This document shows, in pieces, positions 42,701-54,700 of a stretch of DNA of 64,000 bases. The first letter of the stretch is position 1; each line of letters begins with the position of its first letter. The stretch is from Incurvaria masculella. Its lineage: Eukaryota; Arthropoda; Insecta; Lepidoptera; Incurvariidae. The stretch covers positions 16,745,001-16,809,000 of the forward strand of contig OX335653.1 of NCBI GenBank assembly GCA_946894095.1, in the 5' to 3' direction. The notes under the pieces were generated by a model, which saw only the letters and a list, made by a program, of their open reading frames with translations, had not been told where the DNA came from and ran no database searches. Both the position numbers and the translations under genes were made by a program.

Positions 42701-45700
42701 TATTTATCCATTCAGTTAATCGTAATTCATCAAGTTTTTTAATTTACTTATTTTTTTAATTATTTATTTATTTTGCTCACAAGTGAGTGACTTGTAAAGC
42801 TTTTGAGACGGTACCGCGGCCATTGAACGCTTTAATACATAATGTTTGTTAGAAATAATGTAACTCCAATATTTTCTTCAAAATAAGTTCATACGGTACG
42901 CGCTGTGCACGAATAAATGGCATATATAGTTGCATATAGTATTAAATTATATACCCTGCTAAATATAATATACTTTTTGCTATATATCACTGCTAAAAAG
43001 TGCGTCTAAAGCACTTACGGCCTTCTTTTATGGTATGCAAAAGCCTTCGTCATTTCTGACGTATGTTTCGTTCATTTGTCTTCTGGTTATGAATTAATAT
43101 AATCAATAAATACGGGAAACAAATGATCTGGTTATTTGTAGCAGCACACCCCCTAGAGTAGACATAAGAGAAAATATAACTAAATTAGATCTTTAATCAT
43201 TTTAATAAAAAAAATGGGGGTTGTAGAAGTCGGGTTACTTGCTACCGCTAGTTTTATTTTCTTGAATTATATGAAGAAACTAAGCCCCAACGTCAATCCC
43301 GGAGGTTATAACTCTGACAAACGAATTTTTTTGCCATTCAATTTAGATTAGACCTTAAACAGTATATTTTTTATTTCGTTATTATTTAAAATTGTAAAAG
43401 TTTTCGAGTAGGTATAACTCGCGATGGCATCAAACCACTACTACTACTACCCTTCCGGGAAAACGGCGTGAAGATATGTATGTATGTATGGCTAACCTAA
43501 ACCACAAACATATCTTCACAAACTAATAATTACTTAACAAGAAAATACGTCAACCTAAAATGAACAAGCAGTGGGTAACTTGCATTTTTATAATGGCAAC
43601 ACATCCCCGTAGCCGCGAAAATGAACGTTCAAGATGGCGACCGTTAAGTTCCGATTTTCGCCCCGCGAAAAAAGAGCTATGTATATGGCACTCTAACAGC
43701 GAACAGCGTCGCTGTGTCACGTGGTATAGGTGATGTCTTTTGTAATGGCAGTTCTTGATTGACTTCTGATTTATGTCATTTACATGTCACGTGTGTCACG
43801 TGGTATAGGTGATGTCTTTTGTAATGGCAGTTCTTGATTGACTTCTGATTTATGTCATTTACATAAAATGTGCTTTTGTGATTTACTGTAGAAATGTAAG
43901 TGTTGGTGGCAAAGAATATGAATAACACTAATTCAGCACAGTAATTTAAGTAATAAAAACTTAAATACCCTAGGGTTATAGCGGGTTGGAGTAAGTTCGA
44001 GGAAGAAAAGCATGAAAACACTCACGGCACTCTTCCGGCTTGACACATTTTCCGTCCCCTCGTCTCACATAGCCTGTCGCACAGAAGCAGCCCTGGACAC
44101 ACTGCAGCGTACAGACCCTATTCTTTTCGTTGCGGTTGGAGCAGGTGAGAGGGCAGCTGGAGCCACACTCGAGGAACACCTCGTTAGTACCCGGGCATTG
44201 GCTGTTTGGAACTGTAAAATGCAAGGAACGTTGAGGAGGCTAGAATTGTTCTGTAGGTGGGGTTTGAGCTAGGATTCGCTCATTTCATACGCGCATGATT
44301 CACTCCTTTGCGGCGTTCCTATGGAGTAACTATTATATATTATCCTAATTACTATACAATGAATATAATATTAACTATTTTATGAATCAAAATTAAGAGG
44401 GAACAACACCGTACTCTTCGTACGATACGATACCAATGTGCAAAATGGTCTGTGGTAAAATTTATATCGTATTCATCAATAAAACACCCATTTTCAGTTT
44501 TATAGGGATTATTTGTATAGGCATCCGGCGGCGGAGCGTCGCATGCCACTCAGTGCAAACATGGCCACCGCACGCGAATGTGCTCTAAAAACCGGCCAAG
44601 TGCGAGTCGGGCTCGCACACAAAGGGTTCCGTACCATCGTACAAGATTTAACACAAAAAAATCACGTTTTTTGGTATGAGACCCTCCTTTAATTCTTATA
44701 TATTTTTTTATTTTACCTATTTGTTGTTATAGCGGCAAAATAAATACACACTCTGTGAAAATTTCAGCTGCCTACCTATTACGGTTCATGAGATACAGCC
44801 CTGTGACAGACGGACGGACGGACGGACGGACGGACGGACAGCGGAGGCTTAGTAATAGGGTTCCGTTTTCACCCTTTGGGTACGGAACCCTAAAAATGCA
44901 AATTTTTAATCCTAAAATATAAAGATATTTACAAAAAAAATCATACAGACATAGAATGAAAAAGACAACACAAATCTGACAACTTTAAGGGTAAGTGCCC
45001 ATTCGCACTAGGCGGTTCAACCGAGGCGGTTGAACCGAGGCGGTTCTTCAGAATACACATTTAGTATGGAAACCGCTCGATCTGTTCACATTATGGCGGT
45101 TCGGCCGCCCCAACCGCCGCGGCTGGCTAGAGTGAGGCGGCACGACGGGCGGCGCGCCGCGCGGTTCGCTGTTCGCACTAGGCGGTTCAACCGAGGCGAT
45201 TCAGTCGCGTCGTAAAATCAAGGAGGAGAGCACGTGTATCCTGCACACTCGCGATGAGTTTCGATACCGAGAGGTTTATTGACGAAGTTGAAAAAAGGGA
45301 AGCTATATGGAACCAAAAGCACGCAGAATATGACTTTTTTAGTTTGTTGAAAAATATAACAACTAGACCCTTTTCTCTGCGAGACTCTAGCAAAGGATGA
45401 ATCCAATACTTTTTTATTCTGACCTTTCGTTGACGACGCCGATTCCGGGTGGGCAAATACACAAGCGCAGCAACTTCTACCACTTTAATCATGGAGAAAT
45501 ACCCGCGAAAATGAAGCCAAGTAGCTTCAAGCAACCGAGGCGGTTCAGCCGCCTGCCGGGCGGTTGAACCGCCTCGGTTGGACCGCCTTGGTTGGACTGC
45601 CTTCTCAACCGCCAGGGGCGGCGCGCCGCCTCGGTTCAGCAGCCTCGGTTCAACCGCCTAGTGCGAATGGGCACATATAGGGAACCGTTAGAGCCTGAAA

Positions 45701-48700
45701 GGCGAATTTTGCAGTCGCCGTGCAAACTTTTGCCTTGGCCAAACGGCAACGAATGCGTATCTTGAAATGTTCAAATCTTCCATTTCCGCTGCCTTAACGG
45801 CAACCTTAAGAGCATCCTCATACCTAACCATTTTGGACCAATTTTTGCGATTAAGGTGGGCCTTCCCGTTCAACTCCCCATACAAACGTGGAAAGTAGAT
45901 CATGCGCTTATTTCTTGTCGGATATCCAAAGTAATACTCAAAATAGCTATATTTGATCGAACTAGATGTCTGATGACTGTTGGAATTGTAAAATTTTGTT
46001 AGGTTTCTAAGGTCCGAAAGTTCGAATTTTTGGCGCGTATTATACAATAACTTTGGTAGTGCATTACGCAATGATAAAGTAAGAACATCTTAAAACGATT
46101 AGTCATCAGAAATAGCTTATTTAATCAAGATTCATAATCTATTTGGTTTTTGTTAGATTTTTGACTACAGCGGTCGTAGTTTACTTTCAGCTATAAGTCG
46201 TTTTGTAATTACAATTTTCGTAAATCTTACCAAATCAAACACTATGCACATTGTCTGCTTTGTGGACATGTAGCATCTCACTCGTTACGGAACCTGTCTT
46301 ATTCTTTGAAACGGAGAAGGTCCCAGGGCGCGATAGCGCGGTTTTGAACCGTGCCCGTGAATGAGTTAGTCCCGCCGGGTTGGGCCACCTTAAAACGAGA
46401 TAGCCAGAGCCCGACGTCTTGTCGCTTAGTTCGAGCCGCTCGGAAAAAATCTTTCTAAATGTGACCAACCCGCATAACGAGTGAAACGGGTTTTTTTTAA
46501 TGTTTCGTTAAAGAAATTGGGAAAAGTTAGCTGGAGTTATACGTGTATTTTTTTTTTCATTTTCTCATTTCATAAAGATCAGGGACTTAACGCAATCAAA
46601 CGATTCGCATTGGCTAGTATAATAAAGTGTTCGAATGCGCGCACTCACAGCAATCCCTCGGTTTGACGCAATCGCAGCCTTTCCGCAGCAGCGGCGGTAC
46701 GCAGCGACACTGCGGCTGGCACTCGCGCGACACGTTCCGGCAGTCGATCTTGGACGTCAGCCGGCTGCAGTGCTGTCCCGGGCACGGCTCGCTGCGGTTC
46801 ACGCAATCGTCGTACCACTCGTTCTTCTTGCACTTCGGCGGCTTCGGGTTCACTGCGACAAAATAAACTTAAATTCAAATACGAAGCACAATACATCGTG
46901 CATCGCCTTAAGACAGTCGTTACCCTGTCAAATCGCCATACTAACAGCGATAACTGTTTCCATGATCTTAATGTTTTACTAGGATTTAGATTTTTTTTTA
47001 TTCTAAAAGATATTATAGAATTCTAAGGCTGTATGTATGAACTTTTCTTAATATACCTTTTAAATTGGAAACTATTGGCTAATAAACATTGGAAAAAATA
47101 TATTTTATTAGGTTCATTTTCTATTTTGTTTACTGAAAAATACAGATATTTGCAAAAAAAACAAAACATTCGGACATAGAATGAAGCTTTTTTCAAGTAA
47201 TATAAATATTTTGATTAAAATCTGACAACGTTTAGGGGTAGGGAAACGTTAGGGCCTGGAAGACGATTTCGCTATTTTAATGGCAGTCGCCGTGCAAAAT
47301 TGTGCCTTGGCCAATGGACAAAGAATGCATTTCTTAAAATTTTCAAATCTTAGATTTCCTGTGACTTCACGACATGCTGGCTGGACACTGCGTGATACTC
47401 GATAATGCGGATGAAGTCGCTGATCTGTACTTTCTGCACACTTTCTCAGGGACGTAGATCCCCCGGTTGTCCAGGATCAGGTCACCCTTGAACCCTAACC
47501 ATCAATCACCAATTAATCAATGAACCCTAATCACCAATGAACCCTAATGCAAGCTCGATGCTCCCGGAGGTCGCCATTATCGTTTGTTTGCTCAACGTTG
47601 GACTCAATTGTAGCCCTAAGATAATGCGTTTGAGGTCGCTGATCTGTACTTACTGCACACTTTCTCGGGGACGTAGATCCCCGGTGGTCCAGGATCAGGT
47701 CCCCCTTGAACCCTAACCACCAATCACCAATGAATCAATGAACCCTAATCACTAATGAACCTTAATCACCAATGAACCTTAATCACCAATGAACCCTAAT
47801 GCAAGCTCGATGCTTCCGGAGGTCGCCATTATCGTTTGTTTGCTCAACGTTGGACTCAATTGTAGCCCTAAGATAATGCGGTTGAAGTCGCTGATCTGCA
47901 CTTACTGCACTCGTTCTCATGGACGCAGATCCTCCGGTTGTCCAGGATCAGGTCACCCTTGAACCCTGACCACCAATCACCAATGAATCAATGAACCCTA
48001 ATCACTTATGAACCCTAATCACCAAATAACCCTAATCACCAATGAATCCTAATCACCAATTAACCTTAATCACCAATGAACCCTAATGCAAGCTAGATGC
48101 TTCCGGAGGTCGCCATTATCGTTTGTTTGCTCAACGTTGGACTCAATTGTAGCCCTAAGATAATGCGGTTGAAGTCGCTGATCTGCACTTACTGCACTCG
48201 TTCTCATGGACGCAGATCCCCCGGTTGTCCAGGATTTTGGGAGGTCGGCAGCGGTACTGCGGCACGCACGGCATCTCCTTGGTGCAATCGATCCTGATAT
48301 ACATCCGCTCACACTTCAGCGGCGGGCACGGCTCTACAGTAGTATTGCTGCACGAGTCGAAGTACTTGGCCGGGTCACATTCAGGAGACACTGAAAATAA
48401 TGCATCACTTGAGTCAATCTCCGTGGCTATGGGTGTCTGTATTACAAGGCGCAGATAAGGTCTTGCGTGGAGTACTGTTCGCATTTGTGGGACGGCTCAG
48501 CTAAACACCTGCTTGGCTTTCTGGACTCGATACAGCGTCGGGCCGTGCGTCTAGTCGACGACCCCGAGGTATCCCTAAATTTGGAGACCCTCCAACTCAG
48601 AAGGGATATCTTGACTGAATACTCGTCCAAAACAAATTTTATTAGAGCTGGTGTTCCCCAGGGAAGTATACTGGGTCCTCTCTTTTTCCTTATTATTATA

Positions 48701-51700
48701 TACATACATTAATGATATTTCAAAATGTATCATTCACAAAATAGTTCTTTTTGCCGACGATGCCACAGGAATAATTACATCCCAATTTAAAACAGATTCA
48801 GAGCAACATGAATTATTAGTTACAGATGCCCTCTCAAGAATTATTGAATGGCTCAACTTTCATGAATTAAAAATCAATCTTACAAAAACTAACATTATTC
48901 AGTTCCATACATATCAAGGCTCCAGGCAGAACATAATCATCAAACATTCAGGAACGCTTATAGAGGAGGTAACTAGTGCAAAATTCTTAGGTATGATGAT
49001 CGAAAATAATGTTAACTGGAAATCACACATAAAGATGTTGGAAAATAAATTAAGTAGTTTTTGTTACGCTCTTAAAGTACTCACTACGGTATCCTCGGTT
49101 GAAACAAGCCTAATGGCATATTATGCTTATGTTTACTCCCATTTAAAATATGGAATAATTTTCTGGGGAAATTCCGTTGATGTCCAGAAAATATTTGTTA
49201 TCCAAAAGCGGTGTTTACGAACAATTTTCAGCGTTAAACAGTTAGATAGTTGCCAAAACATTTTTAAAGAAAAGCGCTTGTTAACATTAACTTCAATTTA
49301 CATTTTAGAGTTGTGTTGTTTTGTCAAACAATACCCATGTTATTTTAATATAGTGAAAGATGTCACCAGGTGCAATACACGACAGAATACAGCTGGTAAT
49401 TTGTATAAATTGCCCATGCGTACCACGTTGGTAGCAAAAAGCACGACACAGTCCGCTATTTCCATTTACAATAAATTATCAGAAGATTTAAAATAAATCA
49501 GAAACGTAAAAAAATTTAAAAATGAACTCAAGCAATGGCTTCTGACAAAAATGTACTATAACATAGAAGAATATTTAAAAGAAAATAAGGGCTAAGATAA
49601 TGAGGTTATGGAAAGTTTTGTTTTTTTTTTTAATTGTACTTTTTTTTTTCTTTCGTGGTTTAATGTAAATACATGTATTTCTCTTTCACAAGCATTGCCA
49701 CACCTATATCTAGGTAGCATTTTTAAAGACCGAGTTAGACATTGTACCATTATGTTCTTGTTGTACACTGCACTAAAAATGTATATGCAATAAAATATTT
49801 TGATTTTGATTTTGATTGATGTAGGGTCTCTCTCTGTCTTCTATCGTCTTTACCACGGAGAATGCTCGTCGGAGCTGCATAAGGCTGTTCCTCCGTCCCT
49901 TTTCTACCTTCGGTCAACGCGGAACAGGGAGAAAATGCACACATTCACAGTCGAAATTCCAAAAATAAGAACCCACCGATCTTCTAGATCCTTCATCTAT
50001 AGGGTCGGAAAACTATGGAATGAACTCCCTTCCGATGTATTTCCCCCAAAGTACAACCTGGGGTCCTTCAAACATGGTGTGAAGAAGCACCTGGCCGGCC
50101 GGCATGGTTTTCGCAGCCCCCCTGTAAATTCGAAATCCCAAGGGCGTCGTCGGGCACCTTAAGATGTCCTGGCGTACGCCATATGCCGCGCTGAACAAAA
50201 AAAAAAGTTCTTAGAGTTCCGCTCAGAAATCATAATACAGTCGAGAAAATTAGCGATTGCCGAAAGGATTTTCTCGACGCAAATATTTCGTTTCAATTAA
50301 ATCCCGTTGACCACTATAAAAGCACACATTCCTGCGCACGGAATTGCAAGATTACCATGCGGACTTGCGGTTTATGTAGTTTGGTAGGGTAAAGGCATAT
50401 TGTGGTTTTTAATGGCTATAGGAACATAAATATATTCCCGGCGAAGTTTCTTGTTGGTTTTTAGGGTTCCGGACCCGAAGGGTAAAAACGGAACACTATT
50501 ACTAAGCCTCCGCTGTCCGTCCGTCCGTCCGTCCGTCCGTCCGTCCGTCCGTCCGTCTGTCACAGGGCTGTATCTCAGTAACCGTAACAGGTGGACAGCT
50601 GAAATTTTCACAGAGTGTGTATTTATTCTGCTGTTATAACAACAAATAGGTAAGATTAAAAAATAATTAAAATTAAAGAGGGCTCCCATACAACAAACGT
50701 GATTTTTTTGTTAAGATGGTACGGAACCCTTCGCGTGCGAGTCCGACTCGCCCTTGGCCGGTTTTTCTTCGTCCGCTTTAATCCGACTTAAAAAAAAGAG
50801 GAGGTTGTCAACTCGTCTGTAATTTATTTTTTTTATGTATATTATTCGATACCTGCAAACAGTCAACCGATTTGAATAATTATTTTTCTAATTAGTAGTG
50901 TATATATTACCCACAGGAGTGGGAAAGGTCTTGGCAGAGCACCAGGTTCCCGGGAGGTATTTTGGGGTAATGTAACAACTATAGGTGTGGCCTTCCTCGA
51001 CAATCCGTGGGTGTGGCCTTGAACGTAAAGTTCAATAAATTAAGGATCATTTCAGGGATTTTGTTCACACTATTGAGCAAGCAGAAGCATTATATATTTT
51101 ATCATATTAACTGCAAATGTGTTTACCGACTCGTGCCAGCTGAACTAAGAGAGAGACATTGACGTCATAAACGACTGGGCTCATAATCAACACATATTTC
51201 TAGTTTCATTAGCCTGGTTTTCACCAAGTGCTGATTTATTTTATTCGACAATTAAAGGGCCTTTATCACGAAGGTACTGATTATCTCGTACTGGTATTGA
51301 TTTCAGGCTGCTATGAAAGACCCTTAATATGTGGCGATTAAGCTAATCAGCAGTAGGTGTAACAGGCTCTTAGTGTTGTTAATATCAATGACATTTGATT
51401 TATTTAGCCTTCAGGTAGTCAAACTACACTCAGTTACGTCACAAATGGATTGATTTTATCCGCAGTGAAAATAACCCGCAAAAAAAATTCACTATGTGGT
51501 TTATAGAATGAAATAAATCTCGTCTACACATAGTTTTAGATCGTAAACTATGTCCTAGGTTCTCTTATGTCTTATATCACGTTACCTACACTACGAAAAT
51601 TCCAGTCCATTTATGTTCTTCAGCTGTTTCTGTAGTTATAGTTAGACTGGTAAACTATACACCTGTCAAACGACCGGTGGCTGACTAAATTCCATTTCCA

Positions 51701-54700
51701 ATTCACTCCCTCGTTGTAATGTTTCAATAAAATGCCTAGAAATGTTAGCTTCAATATTTTCTTTAAATTTTCCAAGCGTATTCAGGATATCCCTGTATTA
51801 GCATTGAAAATTATTTTTCGATCGTTTCAGTTCTCAAGGAAAGTGCGACCTGGCATTCTCGATTATTAAGATAAAATAGAAAAATGAACCCTCGTATTAA
51901 AATATGCGTTACTAGAAGGGCTACAATACTGCACTAGTTACACCCATGGAAGTGCAGAAAATACATTCTTCACCTCCGTGGTTACACCGTTATACAACTA
52001 AGCTTCAATGAAATTACATGAAAACATTACGATTAAATTAAAAATAAAGTAATGAAATTCTTTTTGAGGTTCCATATAACGCTAATCCAATATTTTGGGT
52101 TTATTTTATTTTATATCAGCGTCGCTTAAGAATAAACACCGCAAGCAATCGTAATATCAAAGTATGCACTATTATCTAGTGTATGACTGTAAAATGGTTT
52201 TAATAAGTTGCTTATATTCCTTAAATTAGATTTTTAATAGTAGTGAAAAGTAATAATAGATTTTTATTACTTTTTCTAGCCGGCGCTTGAAAACTATAAA
52301 TTATTTAGACAATTTAATTTTTTTGTATTACAATATTACATATTTATCTAGTGAATAAGTGTCTAACATATATTAATTCACTTTTGAAAGTAGACTTTAC
52401 AGCTCAAAAACATTAATTTCGCTGCGTCGCGTTCGATTTTCACGCGCATGCAACAATGAACCCTAACGCAAACTCAATGCTTCCGGAAATCGCCATTATC
52501 GTATGTTTGCGGAATGCTGGAGTCAGTTGGAGCCTTAATGTATTCTGAAATGAAACGCCATCTTTTGACGTTTATTATCCCTATTTAACACATGTATGAC
52601 GTTAGCAATCTTTCCCTCCTATCATTTATCTAGGGCAGCTATGCTCTAAGTGTGTTCCGCGGAACCCTAGGGTTCCGCGATACCTCTGTAGAGGTTCCGC
52701 AAGAATTTAGAAAAAAAAACATGCTAACATACAGGTGACAAACAAACACAAACCTGATATCAACCAATTAATATAAAATGAAAAACATTTTCATACCTCC
52801 CTAATATCTTCTAATAATGTACTTACTTGCCATGTGGTAAAGCAAGTAATGATTAGTAACTGATACATTGTACTTTTATTATGCTTATTAATAAAGAATA
52901 CACTTTTTAAAAAAAGGCTAAGTGCGAGTAGGACTCGCACACGAAGGGTTCCGTACCATAATACAAGATTTACGCCAAAAAAATACGGTTTTTGTATGGG
53001 GCCCCCCTTTATTTTTTATTATTATTCAATGATACCTATTTGTTGTTATAGCGTTATAATATAATAACATATTAAATACACACTCTGTGAAAATTTCAGC
53101 TGCCTACCTATTACGGTTCCTGAGATACAGCCCTGTGACGGACAGACGGACGGACGGACGGACGGACGGACGGACGGACGGACAGCGGAGGCATAGTAAT
53201 AGGGTTCCGTTTTCACCCTTTGGTTACGGAATCCTAAAAACTATTGTTTTTCCGTCAAGTATTTTGCTTTCCAAAAGGGTTCCGTCACCAAAAAAGTTTG
53301 AGAACCGCTGATCTAGGGCGACGTATAATAGAGAGTAATTAGCTCAGACATAACATGATTTAATTAATGAATTTACCATTCCCCGAAGACAGAGTAAATG
53401 AATATGTATCAGAGTGGTCAGTCTGAGTTCTCACCTAAATTGGCATTTACGGCAAACCGATCGACTGGCGTTTTCCGTAAAAACGTCAAACTCCATACAA
53501 GTTTTTACTAGATATTCTGTGCTTTTACTTTTCGTACATTCGTACTTCCGATTTGTATGAAAACGCGGAGTCGGCGTAAACGGCAACGTCGACGTATTTA
53601 CAGCAACGTTGAGTAAGCTGTCTTGTAAGGGATCTATTACATGCCGTGTACGGGTGTTGCACACTATTCAGTCAATAGGGATCAAATGTACATTCCAAAG
53701 TCCCTAATTATTATTATTAATATTATTATTATAAAAGGGGATATGGCATCAGGCGCTACTATGGGACCCGCTGTCTCCAATTTTCAACAATTGCGAGTCG
53801 GACTTGCACAGAAAGGGTTCCGTACCATCGTACAAGATTTAACACAAAAAAGTCCCTTTTTTTGTATTTTTTGTGTTTTGTATTTTTGTAGTTTGTTCCC
53901 TATTTGTTGTTATAGCGGCAATATAAATACAAACTCTGTGAAAATTTCAGCTGCCTACATATTACGGTTCATGAGATACAGCCCTGTGACAGACGGACGG
54001 ACGGACGGACGGACGGACAGCGGAGGCTTAGTAATAGAAACCGTTTTCACCCTTTGGGTACGGCACCCTAAAAACTGCCAGTCCAACTTAGGGCCGAGTG
54101 CACGAAAGGACAAAAGATAAAAATCTACGTCAAAGTATGATTAAACACGTCACTTGGATGAACAGAATGGAAGGAACTCCATGCGGTTCACTAAAAGTGA
54201 CGTGTTTGAACATTGATTAACTCGGCCGTCTCTTCGTGCAATCGGGGCTTAAACGTACATGGCACATGCAAACATAGTCGCAGACGTATTGGAGTGTTAG
54301 GGTGGGTGGGAACTGACTTGACGAACGCTATTTTAGAGCATATTCGCGCGCAGTGGCGAGTTTTCGATTGTGTGGCATACGACGCGCCGCCAGATCCCCA
54401 TACAATTATATGGCCATTTTGACCATATAGCTGCGACGCGATATTGGCTTTATGCCACTTCTTCCTTTCTATTGAGTAGTACATACATGGAGGAAAACGT
54501 TCTGGTTCTCCTCTTACGCCTAAGAGGTAAATGTCTGAACAATTGAAATAGATATATATAATTGTATTAACACAATGTTTTCTGTGTCAATTGTATTAGT
54601 GGCTTTTTTTCATTGCCTTTATATAAATTTAATTATTATGATTTTTTACTTATTTCATAACTGCTGTTAAATGCCTGAAAATAAATAAAACAAAAATAAA

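Larger units (their letters stand above)
35880..44300. repeat. Triplicated genomic segment carrying TIL6/TIL5, TIL4 and TIL3
   Basis: Blocks of intron repeat in the same order: a TIL exon with its flank (35.9, 42.1, 44.0 kb); the stretch AGAGCCCTTCGCACT (36.88, 42.56 kb); the GCGCGCTGTG to CCCTGCTA block (37.63-37.70, 39.61-39.68, 42.90-42.96 kb); the TIL5 end (37.76, 40.35, 43.02 kb); and an AT-rich block ending GGAGGTTATA (41.86-42.0, 43.17-43.31 kb). This is a segmental tandem duplication of a two-exon unit in which TIL5 decayed twice. Confidence 0.75.

Noticed and set aside
45187..45534. 115-codon minus-strand open frame as a host gene
   Set aside because: Lies between the inverted repeats of a Harbinger-like element and matches its transposase N-terminal part only.
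47404..48160. CRISPR-like regular repeats
   Set aside because: Tandem array of exon/intron sequence in a eukaryotic intron, no spacers.
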